NCBI RefSeq assembly: GCF_022678645.1
Contig: NZ_JALBWV010000024.1
Coordinates: forward strand, 1 to 64,000
Direction: 5' to 3'
Length of the DNA stretch: 64,000 nucleotides
Source: Saccharopolyspora soli
GTDB taxonomy: Bacteria > Actinomycetota > Actinomycetes > Mycobacteriales > Pseudonocardiaceae
Shown here: piece by piece, positions 19,190 to 29,952 of the stretch
Layout: each line of letters opens with the position of its first letter
How positions within the stretch are numbered: position 1 is the first letter of the stretch
Notes under the pieces: model-generated
What the model was told of the DNA's origin: nothing
Databases searched by the model: none
The model's input: the letters and a program-made list of their open reading frames with translations, nothing else
Program-made: the position numbers and the translations under genes

Positions 19190-19210
19190 CTTGAGCGGAA
19201 CTCGCTCAAC
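19190..19210. promoter_or_regulatory. HAIR operator (HspR site) upstream of clpB
   Basis: CTTGAGC-N7-GCTCAAC resembles the HAIR consensus CTTGAGT-N7-ACTCAAG (three mismatches, one in the left arm and two in the right arm). It lies ~80 bp upstream of clpB, a known HspR target in Streptomyces. Confidence 0.85.
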
Positions 19211-19290
19211 TTTCCTCACGTTGACTATGTAGTGGATGGTGGTGCGGGAGATGATGTGCTCGCATCAGGTGCTCGGCGACGAGGTGAGGA

Positions 19291-21873
<2,583 letters not shown>

Positions 21874-21877
21874 CAAC

Positions 21878-21921
21878 GAGTGAAGGGCACCTTTGACCGG
21901 CTGGTCAAAGGTGCCTCACTC
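21878..21921. terminator. Long hairpin after clpB (GTGAAGGGCACC family)
   Basis: GAGTGAAGGGCACCTTTGACC at 21878-21898 pairs with 21903-21921 apart from a two-base AG bulge, with a 4-nt loop. It begins 4 nt after the clpB stop and also faces the end of the convergent MFS gene. Related hairpins lie at 29835-29887 and 37534-37580. Confidence 0.75.
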
Positions 21922-21939
21922 TTACCTGATCGTGTGGTG

Positions 21940-23166
21940 TCAGTGGCGGATGAGGGTGGATAGGGCCGCGAGGACGGCGAAGAACGCCGCCGTCGCGGCG
22001 AAGACCACTGTTGCCGTCACCAGGCCGAAGATCGTGCTCAGGAAGCCGAGGGCCACGCTGGGAACTCCGGCCGACAGGTACGCCACCACGTAGATCAGCG
22101 CGGAGGTACCGGCCCGGTGTTCGGCGGCCGCCAGCCCGGTCAGCATCCGGAAGCCGCCCATGAACATCAGGCCCCAGCCGATGCCCAGCACCGCCGAACC
22201 GACGAAGAACACCTCGGCGCTGCTCCCGAGTGCGGAGCCAGCCACCCCGGCGAGCCCGACGATCATCAGCGGCGCACCGATCCGCACCGCTCGGCGCGCC
22301 GTCCAGCCGGACAGCAACAGCTGCGTCAGGCCGCCGAACCCGGCCAGCACCGCGACGGTCAACCCGCCGACGAGGTACGGGCTGCCGCTGACCAGCCCCT
22401 TGGCCACCGACGGCCCGAGGGACATGAACATCCCACCGACGATCCACGCCGCCAGCAAGGTGGTCGCCATCAGGGCGAACACTGCGCCCTTGCCGCTGGG
22501 CACCTTCGGTCGCTGCGGGCGGAGCACGTGGCGCAGTGCGCCGCGCCGCGCGACTGACTCGGGCATCGCCAGCACCCCGGGGATCGCGATCACGAACGCG
22601 AGGATGAGCAGCAGGTAGCTGGTCAGCGTGGGACCGGGCACGAACTGCACCAGGGCACCCGCCAGCAGCGACCCCACCGCCATCCCGACACCGGCGGCGA
22701 CGCCGTTGACCAGCGGTCCGTGGTTGGAACCGGGCCGCTGGAAGTCCAGCAGCGCGGCGCTGATCGCGCTGGTCGCGACCCCGGTGGCCAGGCCCTGCAA
22801 CGCCCTGCCGACGTACAGCCACCCGACGCCCGGCGCAGCCGCGAGCACCAGCATCGCGACGATCTCCACCGCCAAGGCACCCAACAGCACGGGGCGGCGA
22901 CCGATGTGGTCGGACACCGCGCCGAACAACAGCAGGGCGAGCAGGATCGCCACCGCGTAGACGGCGAAGACCTCGGTGAGCACGGTGGTCGTGAAATGCC
23001 ACCGCTGCTGGTAGATCGAATACATCGGCGACGGCACGGTGGACGCCATCAGGAACACCGCGTACAGCGCTCCGACGAACCAGAACGAGGCAGGTCGGGA
23101 AAGCGCCCCTCTGCGGAACGCCGCTCGCGCGGCTTCGCGGGACTCGACGAGCTCAGTGCTGACCAT
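21940..23166 (-). CDS. MFS transporter (12 TM)
   Basis: A 408-residue major facilitator with ~12 helices. The motif-A region reads LLFGAVSDHIGRRPVLLGAL near residue 78, followed by YVGRALQGLATGVAT. It is a probable drug or metabolite exporter with unknown substrate. The ATG at 23166 follows CAGGAGG. It is divergent from a TetR gene with palindromes between, so it is likely controlled by that regulator. Confidence 0.9.
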   Translation of the reverse strand: MVSTELVESREAARAAFRRGALSRPASFWFVGALYAVFLMASTVPSPMYSIYQQRWHFTTTVLTEVFAVYAVAILLALLLFGAVSDHIGRRPVLLGALAVEIVAMLVLAAAPGVGWLYVGRALQGLATGVATSAISAALLDFQRPGSNHGPLVNGVAAGVGMAVGSLLAGALVQFVPGPTLTSYLLLILAFVIAIPGVLAMPESVARRGALRHVLRPQRPKVPSGKGAVFALMATTLLAAWIVGGMFMSLGPSVAKGLVSGSPYLVGGLTVAVLAGFGGLTQLLLSGWTARRAVRIGAPLMIVGLAGVAGSALGSSAEVFFVGSAVLGIGWGLMFMGGFRMLTGLAAAEHRAGTSALIYVVAYLSAGVPSVALGFLSTIFGLVTATVVFAATAAFFAVLAALSTLIRH

Positions 23167-23225
23167 GCCTCCTGCTTCCTGCGGACGGGCCGGTCGGCCT
23201 GCGGGAGCTGGCCGACCTAGCGGAA

Positions 23226-23237
23226 CGGAAGATTCCG
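23226..23237. promoter_or_regulatory. Candidate TetR operator, proximal to the MFS gene
   Basis: CGGAA-GA-TTCCG is a 5-bp inverted repeat in the divergent MFS/TetR promoter region. It shares its arm sequence CGGAA/TTCCG with the second site at 23257-23273. Confidence 0.45.
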
Positions 23238-23256
23238 ATCCGGTCCAACCAGGCTG

Positions 23257-23273
23257 CGGAATAAATCATTCCG
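23257..23273. promoter_or_regulatory. Candidate TetR operator, proximal to the regulator
   Basis: CGGAAT-AAATC-ATTCCG is a 6-bp inverted repeat with a 5-bp spacer, 20 bp upstream of the tetR-type start and between the two divergent genes. It is the best autoregulatory site in this gap. Confidence 0.6.
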
Positions 23274-23293
23274 GTGCGGCGTATCCTGTGGGC

Positions 23294-23932
23294 ATGGCCA
23301 CACTGAACAGATCGGCGCGATATGACGATCAGGTCATCGCCGCGGCTCGCTCGGTGTTCGCCGAGCAGGGCTTCGCGGCGCCGATGGCCGAGGTCGCCAA
23401 GCGCGCAGGGGTCGGCGTGGCGAGCGTGTACCGGCGGTACCCGAGCAAGCAGGAACTGGTCGAGCAGGTTCGCATCGCCGCGTTCCGGCTGATCCTCGAC
23501 GAAGCGGAGGCGGCGCGGGCCGAGGAGCCCGATCCGTGGCAGGCCCTCACCCGGTTCATGTACCGCTGCCTGCGGGAAGGGGCGGGGATCGGCACGGTGT
23601 TGCCGCCGATGGGCAAGCGGTACGCCTACTCCGAGGAGTTCCGGGACCTGCAGGAGCGCGTCGCGAAGGTGATCGAGGAGCTCGTCGACACCGCCAAGCG
23701 GTCCGGTGCGTTGCGCGCGGACGTCGACTGGACCGACATCCTGTTGCTGTTCAAGCACCTCAACCCGGCGCTGCCGACCGGTGAGTCCCGGCGCGCCGAA
23801 CTCCGGGCCCGCTACCTGGGGCTGGTGCTCGAAGGTCTGCGCGCGGGCGGTCCGGAGCTGCGGGGACCGGCGCCGGATCGGGGCGAATGGCAGACCCTCT
23901 GCGACAACTACGACACGTACGACACGGCCTGA
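23294..23932 (+). CDS. TetR-family regulator divergent from the MFS gene
   Basis: A 212-residue TetR protein. The DNA-binding helices are VIAAARSVFAEQGFAAPMAE, then VAKRAGVGVASVYRRYPSKQ. Its C-terminal half resembles the SbtR/AcrR type (MYRCLREGAGIG). ATG 23294 is chosen although the frame is open further upstream across the intergenic palindromes. It probably represses the divergent transporter at 21940-23166. The ligand is unknown. Confidence 0.9.
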   Translation: MATLNRSARYDDQVIAAARSVFAEQGFAAPMAEVAKRAGVGVASVYRRYPSKQELVEQVRIAAFRLILDEAEAARAEEPDPWQALTRFMYRCLREGAGIGTVLPPMGKRYAYSEEFRDLQERVAKVIEELVDTAKRSGALRADVDWTDILLLFKHLNPALPTGESRRAELRARYLGLVLEGLRAGGPELRGPAPDRGEWQTLCDNYDTYDTA

Positions 23933-24018
23933 CGGCTCCGGGGTGGAGTGCGCGGCGGGTGAGCCCCGCGCAGCCGCTCCCGCAACCTGACGTCGAGCTT
24001 CGATCTGCTGTCGCAGCT

Positions 24019-24050
24019 GCCGCCCGAGCGTTCGGCTCGGGCGGCTTTTT
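24019..24050 (+). terminator. Strong intrinsic terminator
   Basis: GCCGCCCGAGC-GTTCG-GCTCGGGCGGC forms an 11-bp GC-rich stem followed directly by TTTTT. It is the most canonical rho-independent terminator in the window, 86 bp after the TetR stop. The sequence between (23933-24018) is also GC-rich and self-complementary. Confidence 0.9.
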
Positions 24051-24080
24051 GCTGTTCAGGGGCGTTTTTCGGGGTTTCGG

Positions 24081-24119
24081 TTGACCGAGATCAATACACC
24101 ATTATCCTATGGTCATAGG
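24081..24119 (+). promoter_or_regulatory. Promoter and GntR operator
   Basis: TTGACC at 24081-24086 and TATCCT at 24103-24108 (16-bp spacing) form a promoter. A perfect palindrome CCTATG-GT-CATAGG (24106-24119) overlaps the -10. It is the expected autoregulatory site of the YtrA-type GntR protein encoded at 24143. Confidence 0.78.
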
Positions 24120-24142
24120 TAAATAGAGATTGGAGCGAGTGC

Positions 24143-24535
24143 TTGATCGAGTTCCGGGTCGACACGGGATCGGGCGTGCCGCCGTACCGGCAGCTCGTGC
24201 ACCAGGTCGAGCACGCCCTCCGGCTCGGGCAGCTGCGCGTCGGGGATCGGCTGCCCACCGTCAAGGAAGTCGCGAAGAACCTGGTCATCAACCCCAACAC
24301 GGTGTTGAAGGCGTATCGCGAGCTGGAGCACAAGGGGCTGGCGAAGGGGCGCCCCGGCCAGGGCACGTTCATCGAACAGGGCCTGACCGGGCTGCCCGCG
24401 GAGAAGCAGGCCGAACTGCGCGTCGGCCTGGAGAAGTGGTTGGCGGCCGCCTACCAGGCGGGCATGGACGCCGAGGGCATCGCCGCGATGGTCGCGACGG
24501 TGCTCCACGAGAACCGATCTGAGGGGAAGTCTTGA
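24143..24535 (+). CDS. YtrA-subfamily GntR regulator
   Basis: A 130-residue GntR regulator. The winged helix (residues ~12-78) reads PPYRQLVHQVEHALRLGQLR, then LPTVKEVAKNLVINPNTVLK. The short C-terminus (~50 residues) is typical of the YtrA subfamily, which controls ABC transporter operons and responds to cell-wall-active compounds. TTG 24143 has GGAG upstream. The stop overlaps the TTG of the ABC ATPase gene. Confidence 0.92.
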   Translation: MIEFRVDTGSGVPPYRQLVHQVEHALRLGQLRVGDRLPTVKEVAKNLVINPNTVLKAYRELEHKGLAKGRPGQGTFIEQGLTGLPAEKQAELRVGLEKWLAAAYQAGMDAEGIAAMVATVLHENRSEGKS

Positions 24536-25407
24536 CCGAGATAGCGATCAGAACCACTGGACTGGGCAAGCGCTTCCGGCGGAAGTGGGCGCTGCGCAAC
24601 TGCACCATCGAGATCCCCGCGGGCCGGGTGGTCGGCCTCGTCGGCCCGAACGGTGCGGGCAAGTCCACGCTGATGAACCTGACGGTCGGCCTGCTGAGCC
24701 AGACCGAGGGGCAGTTGGAGGTGCTCGGTGATCAGGTGCGGCCGAACACCGTGCTGCACCGGGTCGCCTACCTCGACCAGGAGCACTCGATGTACCGGAA
24801 CTTCCGGGTGCACGAGATGCTCAAGGCCGGGCGGCTGCTGAACCGCCACTGGAACCAGCAGATCGCCACCGAGCGGCTGTCCGAATTGGACATAGCGCTG
24901 GACGCCAAGGTCGGCGAGCTCTCCGGCGGTCAGCGGGCACAGGTCGCGCTCGCGCTGGCCCTGGCGAAGGAACCCGACCTGCTGATCCTGGACGAGCCGG
25001 TGGCCAGCCTGGATCCGTTGGCGCGGCGGGAGATGATGTCGACGCTGATGGCGGCGAAGGCTGACCGGGACTGCACCGTGGTGCTGTCCTCGCACGTGGT
25101 CTCCGAGCTGGAGCGGCTCTGCGACTACCTGATCGTGCTGGACCGCGGCGACGTCAAGCTGATCGGCGACATCGACGATCTGCTGGAGCAGCACCACGTT
25201 CTGGTCGGACCGGCGCACGAGGCGGACGCCGTGACCGGCGAGGTCGTGCACCGGGAGGATCGCGGCGACCGGATTTCCCTGCTGGTGCGGGGGAATCGCC
25301 CGAGCCCCGGCCCGTCCTGCGACGTTCAGCGCGTCAACCTGGAATCGCTGGTCATGCGGTACCTGACGACGTCGGCGCCGGAGCGGGTTCGAGAGGTCGC
25401 CGCGTGA
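24532..25407 (+). CDS. ABC transporter ATP-binding protein
   Basis: A 291-residue ATPase with Walker A GPNGAGKST (~40), signature LSGGQRAQVALALALA, Walker B LLILDEPVASLD and a switch His in VVLSSHVVSELE. A ~75-residue C-terminal extension follows the ATPase core. It energises the two permeases encoded next. TTG 24532 overlaps the GntR stop, and its own stop overlaps the first permease. The GntR-ATPase-permease order is that of YtrA-type antibiotic or envelope-stress exporters (inference). Confidence 0.93.
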   Translation: MTEIAIRTTGLGKRFRRKWALRNCTIEIPAGRVVGLVGPNGAGKSTLMNLTVGLLSQTEGQLEVLGDQVRPNTVLHRVAYLDQEHSMYRNFRVHEMLKAGRLLNRHWNQQIATERLSELDIALDAKVGELSGGQRAQVALALALAKEPDLLILDEPVASLDPLARREMMSTLMAAKADRDCTVVLSSHVVSELERLCDYLIVLDRGDVKLIGDIDDLLEQHHVLVGPAHEADAVTGEVVHREDRGDRISLLVRGNRPSPGPSCDVQRVNLESLVMRYLTTSAPERVREVAA

Positions 25408-26264
25408 CCTGGTTGACCTGGCGGCAGCACCGACTCGGCCTGGCTGGTTTCGCTGCTGTTTTCCTCGGCCTGGTGGTGCTCTACGCGTTCGCCGAATCGC
25501 TGGACGCCGACGCCTGGAGCGTCTACACGGCGGCGTACGGGTTCTCGCGTCTGGTCAAGTTCGGCGAGGATCTCGGCAACGTCCTGCTCCTGCTGCCGCT
25601 GCTCGTCGGCATGTTCGCGGGTGCTCCGCTGGTGTCCCGGGAGTTGGAGCACAACACCTTCCGCTACGCCTGGACCCAGGGCGTCTCCACCAGCCATTGG
25701 TTGTGCACCAAGGTGTTCCTGGTCGGGAGCGCGGTCCTGGTGCTCAGCACGGTTTACGCGGGCGCGCACATGATGTGGTTCGAGCCGATGGCCGCCGAAG
25801 TTGGTTGGTTCCGCTTCTTCAACCAGGCCGTCCCGGTGTTCCCGGCGAGCTGCCTGTTCGCCTTCGCGTTGGGCGTTCTCGCCGGGGCGCTGCTCAAGCG
25901 CACGGTGCCCGCGATGGCGGTGACGCTGGTCGGCGGAGCCGCCGTCTTCTTGGCGGTGGCCCTGCTGCTGCGGCCCAACTACCTTGCGCCGATGACCTTG
26001 AACCGGCCGGTCGGAGCGCCGGGCGAATCCGCTGATCCGCTCGACGGCGCCTACCACCTCGGTTCCGTTTACCGCGACGTGATGGGCAACATCAGCGGCT
26101 CGATGGCCTGGCACCACGGTGATCCGCCACCGGTCCAGATCGTCACCTACCACCCGGCGGACCGCTTCTGGCCGTTCCAATTCATCGAGGCGGGGATCTA
26201 CCTCGCGCTGACCACCGCTTTCCTGGCGCTGGCCGTCGTCTGGCTGCGCCGCAAACTCAGCTGA
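25404..26264 (+). CDS. ABC transporter permease 1
   Basis: A 286-residue membrane protein with ~6 helices, opening MTWLTWRQHRLGLAGFAAVF. It is a paralogue of the next gene: both start with TWLTWRQHR-like sequence, share SRE(L/F)E(H/Q).TFRYAWTQG, and end with PADRFWPFQFIE.GI(Y/F)LALT-type sequence. GTG 25404 overlaps the ATPase stop. The pair probably forms a heterodimeric channel for an ABC-2-type exporter. The substrate is unknown. Confidence 0.85.
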   Translation: MTWLTWRQHRLGLAGFAAVFLGLVVLYAFAESLDADAWSVYTAAYGFSRLVKFGEDLGNVLLLLPLLVGMFAGAPLVSRELEHNTFRYAWTQGVSTSHWLCTKVFLVGSAVLVLSTVYAGAHMMWFEPMAAEVGWFRFFNQAVPVFPASCLFAFALGVLAGALLKRTVPAMAVTLVGGAAVFLAVALLLRPNYLAPMTLNRPVGAPGESADPLDGAYHLGSVYRDVMGNISGSMAWHHGDPPPVQIVTYHPADRFWPFQFIEAGIYLALTTAFLALAVVWLRRKLS

Positions 26265-26336
26265 ACTCTTTCCGGACGAATCGAGGGCGCGAACCGCGCC
26301 CCGACCGGTGCTGCCCGCAACATCGGAGGTAGATAC

Positions 26337-27269
26337 ATGATCTGGTTGACCTGGCGACAACATCGGTTCACGATCGCCGCCTTGGGCGTGATCCTGGTCG
26401 GCTTCGCCGGTTGGTTGCTGTTCATGGGCAACGGATTGCGGGAATCGCTGGGCCCGGTCGAACTGGCCGACTGCATCGGCATAGGCGTTGCCATGAATTG
26501 CGGCGAGTATGCGTCGTCGATCAGCATGCTGACCCTGCTGGGCAGCACACTGCTGCCCTTGCTACCTGCGCTGATCGGCGCGTTCGTCGGTGCGCCGATG
26601 CTCTCGCGCGAGTTCGAGCAGCGCACCTTCCGCTACGCCTGGACGCAGGGCATCTCGCGGGAACACTGGCTGTTCAGCAAGGTGTTCCTACTCGGTGGCG
26701 TCGTCGTGGCGCTCAGTGCGGTGTTCTCGGGCGCGTACATGTGGTTCTACCAACCGGCAGTGGCGGAGTGGGGACGCTTCGACACCTTCACGCTTTCGAT
26801 GCCGGTCTTCCCCGCGATGTGCCTGTTCGGTTTCGCGCTCGGCGTCATCGCGGGCACCCTCTTCAAACACCTGCTCATCGGCATGGCCGTCTCGCTGGCC
26901 GGTTTCCTCGCCGTCTTGCTGCCCGTCGTGGGCTGGCTCCGGGCGCACTACATGACGCCGGAGCGCATCACCCCGGACCAGTACCCCGGCGCGCGTTCCG
27001 GCTGGCTCACCAGCATCGTCTTCCGGGCACCCAGCGGTGCAGAGGGTGACGTCTTCGAATCGCTCCGGCTCGCTGGCATCCCGTACTCGACCGGAATCGG
27101 CTCCGCCGAGTACGAAGAGTTGGAGCAGGCCGGATTCACGCAAACGCTGCTCGTCCAGCCGAGCGACCGGTTCTGGACGTTCCAGTTCATCGAGTCCGGC
27201 ATATTCCTCGCGCTCACCGCGGTCTGCGTCAGTTCGGCGATCTGGTTGCTGCGGCGCAAGAACGTCTGA
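26337..27269 (+). CDS. ABC transporter permease 2 (paralogue)
   Basis: A 310-residue paralogue of the preceding permease, opening MIWLTWRQHRFTIAALGVIL and sharing SREFEQRTFRYAWTQGISRE. It has ~6 helices with a larger extracytoplasmic loop (~200-260). ATG 26337 follows GGAGGT. A 72-bp gap separates it from permease 1, and a serine protease gene starts 15 bp after its stop, so the operon probably continues. Confidence 0.85.
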   Translation: MIWLTWRQHRFTIAALGVILVGFAGWLLFMGNGLRESLGPVELADCIGIGVAMNCGEYASSISMLTLLGSTLLPLLPALIGAFVGAPMLSREFEQRTFRYAWTQGISREHWLFSKVFLLGGVVVALSAVFSGAYMWFYQPAVAEWGRFDTFTLSMPVFPAMCLFGFALGVIAGTLFKHLLIGMAVSLAGFLAVLLPVVGWLRAHYMTPERITPDQYPGARSGWLTSIVFRAPSGAEGDVFESLRLAGIPYSTGIGSAEYEELEQAGFTQTLLVQPSDRFWTFQFIESGIFLALTAVCVSSAIWLLRRKNV

Positions 27270-27284
27270 CCCGAAGGGAAGACA

Positions 27285-28058
27285 ATGCGAATTGGGAAAT
27301 TGTTGGCTGCTGCCTTGGGCGCGGTGTTCGCCGGGGTGCTCACAGCGGGAAGTGCGCAGGCGATCGTCGGTGGCGGTCCGGCGGACGAGGCGTATCCGTT
27401 CATGGCGTCGTTGCAGATGCCCGGCGAACCAAGGTTCCACTGTGGAGCGACCCTGATCGACGAGCGGTGGCTGTTGACCGCCGGGCACTGCGTGGACTCC
27501 GTCGAACCAGGGCAGCTGACCGTCCGCATCGGTAGTCCGGATCGCACTGAGGGCGGCGAGGAACGCCGGATCACCGAGAAGGTCCTGCACCCGCAGTACA
27601 AGAAGGAGTTCCTGGCGCAGTACGACTTCGCGCTGCTGGCGCTCGACCGTCCCGTGGACCTGCCGACCGTGGCGATCGCGGAGTCCGCGCAGGTCGCGGG
27701 CAAGGACACGCGGCTGATCGGTTGGGGCCGGGAGTGCAGCGAGTTGGAGTGCGGGGAGATCCCGGTGTTCCCGCGTGCGCTGAAGCAGCTGGACACCGAG
27801 GTGGGGGCCGATGCGGAGTGCGCCAACACCGACGGCAGCGTCGACTTGTGCGTGCGCGGTTTCGGCGGCGAGTCCATGTGCCAGGGCGACTCCGGTGGTC
27901 CGGCGTTGATCCGCGACTCGGCCGGGCGTTGGGAGCAGATCGGCGTCGTGAGCCGGTTCGGCGGTGCCGAGCCGACGGACATCTGCGGCGGCGAGCCCGA
28001 CATCTACGCCGATCCGGTGGCGGTCCGGGACTGGATCGACCAGCAGATCGGCGTTTGA
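27285..28058 (+). CDS. Secreted trypsin-fold serine protease (S1 family)
   Basis: A 257-residue S1 peptidase. The signal peptide (1-26, ending AGSAQA) is followed directly by the mature N-terminus IVGG, so there is almost no propeptide. The catalytic triad is His68 (LLTAGHC), Asp114 (YDFALLAL) and Ser203 (CQGDSGGP). The residue six before the catalytic Ser, which sets S1 specificity, is Ser (ESMCQGDSGG) rather than the Asp of trypsin, suggesting chymotrypsin- or elastase-like preference. It starts 15 bp after permease 2, probably in the same transcript. Confidence 0.92.
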   Translation: MRIGKLLAAALGAVFAGVLTAGSAQAIVGGGPADEAYPFMASLQMPGEPRFHCGATLIDERWLLTAGHCVDSVEPGQLTVRIGSPDRTEGGEERRITEKVLHPQYKKEFLAQYDFALLALDRPVDLPTVAIAESAQVAGKDTRLIGWGRECSELECGEIPVFPRALKQLDTEVGADAECANTDGSVDLCVRGFGGESMCQGDSGGPALIRDSAGRWEQIGVVSRFGGAEPTDICGGEPDIYADPVAVRDWIDQQIGV

Positions 28059-28076
28059 CCCAACTGGTCGGCGGCT

Positions 28077-28100
28077 CGGCCGGGACGCGCCACCCGGCCG
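28077..28100 (+). terminator. Possible terminator after the protease gene
   Basis: CGGCCGGG-N8-CCCGGCCG is an 8-bp GC stem 19 bp after the stop, followed by a pyrimidine-rich stretch. It is a plausible end of the GntR-ABC-protease transcript. Confidence 0.45.
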
Positions 28101-28207
28101 GACCGCTCTTCTCGTTTTCCCAGGTCAGTGACAGCCAATGGTGCGGTTCCGCGCTGGATGTCCAGCTGATCTTCGTGTTGCGCGGTGATCGGACTACCCT
28201 GCGCACT

Positions 28208-28906
28208 GTGGGCATACCTGCGTGGGTCTGGTTCGTCATCGCTGTCGTCGCGATCGGTGCGGGTGTAGCGCTGCTGATCGCCGATCGGTCGCAGCGCACC
28301 TCGAACAACCGGGAACGGCGCCGCTGGGCGGCGCTGCGCGGCTGGCAGTTCGCCGAGGCCGACCAAGTCCTGCCGACCCGGTGGGACCGCGGCGTGCTCG
28401 CCCAGTACAGCAGCGTGACCGCGGTCGACGTGGTGGCCGGGTCGACGTTCACCGCCGATGGACGGCGCCAGGTGTACGTCCTCGACCTCGACGTCAGCGG
28501 CAAGACCGCTGCGGTGCTGGTCGCGATTCGCTGTCGGCGGGCCGCCCCGGCCACCATCGAGCTCTGGCTGCCGGACGTGCCGGTGCCGCAGGACTCCGGA
28601 CTCGACCTGCTCGGCCCGGTCGGGTCCCGGTACGCCTTCGTCACCGAGGTGGCCGCCGCCCGGCCGCTGGTGACGCCGGATCTGGTGGACGCCACCGAGG
28701 AGATCGGCCACGACGTCACCGTGGTGTGGTTGGAGAACGACTGGGTGCTCGCGGCGCTGCACCCGGAGGACGCGGACCCGGCGCGGCTGGAGCGACTGCT
28801 GCGCGACCTCGGCGAACTCGCCGACCTGGTCGACCCGTTCGACACCGACCCGAACGAGGAGGAGACGCCAGCCCAGGCGGAGTCCTCCTCTGAACACCAG
28901 CGCTGA
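28208..28906 (+). CDS. Membrane-anchored hypothetical protein
   Basis: A 232-residue protein I do not recognise. A single N-terminal membrane helix (residues ~5-25, WVWFVIAVVAIGAGVALLIA) is followed by a basic stretch and a soluble domain (~40-210) with no catalytic motif. The tail is acidic. The topology suggests a cytoplasmic domain held at the membrane. The start is placed at GTG 28208, since the frame stays open upstream without a membrane helix. A hairpin at 28917 follows. Confidence 0.7.
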   Translation: MGIPAWVWFVIAVVAIGAGVALLIADRSQRTSNNRERRRWAALRGWQFAEADQVLPTRWDRGVLAQYSSVTAVDVVAGSTFTADGRRQVYVLDLDVSGKTAAVLVAIRCRRAAPATIELWLPDVPVPQDSGLDLLGPVGSRYAFVTEVAAARPLVTPDLVDATEEIGHDVTVVWLENDWVLAALHPEDADPARLERLLRDLGELADLVDPFDTDPNEEETPAQAESSSEHQR

Positions 28907-28916
28907 TCCGCCCGCG

Positions 28917-28962
28917 GTCGTGAGCGGTTTCGGCTGCTAGGACGACCAGAACCACTCACGAC
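28917..28962. terminator. Hairpin of the GTCGTGAGTGC family (divergent member)
   Basis: GTCGTGAG-C-GGTT pairs with AACC-A-CTCACGAC across a 20-nt centre, 10 nt after the preceding stop. It shares outer arms with five other hairpins in the window. Confidence 0.6.
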
Positions 28963-29041
28963 TGCAGGTGCTCGGGCGCCGCGCCGATGCGGGAGCCGAG
29001 CCCTTCCGGGCGCTGGGGGAACCCTTCGGTAGGTTCGGCGC

Positions 29042-29815
29042 ATGGCTACCGCACTCGTCACCGGCGCCACGGCAGGCATCGGGCGCGCCTTCGCCCGCCG
29101 ACTCGCCGCGGAGGGCCACGACATGGTCCTGGTGGCCCGTGACATCCAACGGCTCGCCGAACTCACCGACCGCCTGCAGGCCCGGCACAACGTCCGGGTC
29201 GAAGTGCTCCCGGCCGACCTGGCCGACGCCGAGCAGCGGGCCAAGGTCGAGCAGCGCCTCGCCGACGACCGACGACCGGTCGATCTGCTGGTCAACAACG
29301 CCGGGTTCGGCACTTCGGGCTCGTTCTGGGACGCCCCCGCCTCGGAGCTGCAACGGCAGCTCGACGTCAACGTGGCCGCCGTGCTGGCGTTGACCCACGC
29401 TGCGGTGCGGGGCATGCGGGAGCGCGGCCGCGGCGACGTGATCAACGTGTCCAGCATCTCCGGGTTCTTCCCGGTATCGGGGTCGACCTACGCGGCGACG
29501 AAGGCGTACGTGACCGTGCTCTCCGAAGGGCTGTCGGTCGCGCTGGCCGGATCCGGTGTGCGGGTCATGGCACTGTGCCCCGGCTTCACCCGGACCGAGT
29601 TCCACCAGCGGGCCGGGCTGGAGATGGGGCGGCTGCCCAAGGCGTTCTGGTTGCAGGCCGACCAGGTGGTGCACGAGGCATTGGCCGACCTGCGCCGGGG
29701 CAAGGCCGTGTCGGTGCCGGGCGTGCAGTACAAGGCGCTCGTCGCCCTCGGCCGGTTGGTGCCGCAGAAGTTGCAGCGCATGATCGTGACCCGCACCGTC
29801 CCAGGCCGCACCTGA
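29042..29815 (+). CDS. Short-chain dehydrogenase/reductase
   Basis: A 257-residue classical SDR. It has the NADP-type glycine motif [12 protein letters not shown] (residue ~8), NNAG (~86), catalytic Ser in NVSSISGF and the YAATK active-site pair (~150). A hydrophobic C-terminus follows ([16 protein letters not shown]). It should oxidise or reduce an alcohol/ketone with NAD(P); the substrate is unknown. ATG 29042 lacks a strong ribosome site. A long hairpin follows its stop. Confidence 0.9.
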   Translation: MATALVTGATAGIGRAFARRLAAEGHDMVLVARDIQRLAELTDRLQARHNVRVEVLPADLADAEQRAKVEQRLADDRRPVDLLVNNAGFGTSGSFWDAPASELQRQLDVNVAAVLALTHAAVRGMRERGRGDVINVSSISGFFPVSGSTYAATKAYVTVLSEGLSVALAGSGVRVMALCPGFTRTEFHQRAGLEMGRLPKAFWLQADQVVHEALADLRRGKAVSVPGVQYKALVALGRLVPQKLQRMIVTRTVPGRT

Positions 29816-29834
29816 CTCGACCCCATTCAGGTGA

Positions 29835-29887
29835 GGGGTGAGGGGCACCCTTTACCAAGTAAGTTGGTAAAGGGTGCCCCTCACCCC
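29835..29887. terminator. Long perfect hairpin after the SDR gene (GTGAGGGGCACC family)
   Basis: A 23-bp perfect stem (29835-29857 with 29865-29887) around a 7-nt loop. The arm begins GGGGTGAGGGGCACC. The preceding bases 29818-29836 match 113-131 exactly over 19 nt. Confidence 0.75.
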
Positions 29888-29952
29888 GTTTCCGCCACCT
29901 CGCGGCACCGGAGCGGTAGGGGGTGGGCACCCTGCCGGTATGCTGAAAACTC

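Noticed and set aside
23933-24018. GC-rich self-complementary stretch before the terminator at 24019, considered as a riboswitch
   Set aside because: I could not match it to the consensus of any riboswitch I know, and it lies after a TetR gene rather than before a metabolic gene. It may only be part of the terminator region.
24532-28058. GntR-ABC-protease cluster considered as a lantibiotic or bacteriocin locus
   Set aside because: No precursor peptide, modification enzyme or immunity protein gene was found; the protease is a secreted S1 type, not a LanP-like subtilase.
28208-28906. Longer upstream start (27722) for the membrane-anchored hypothetical protein
   Set aside because: The extra residues overlap the protease gene in another frame and have antisense-type composition; the membrane helix begins right after GTG 28208.
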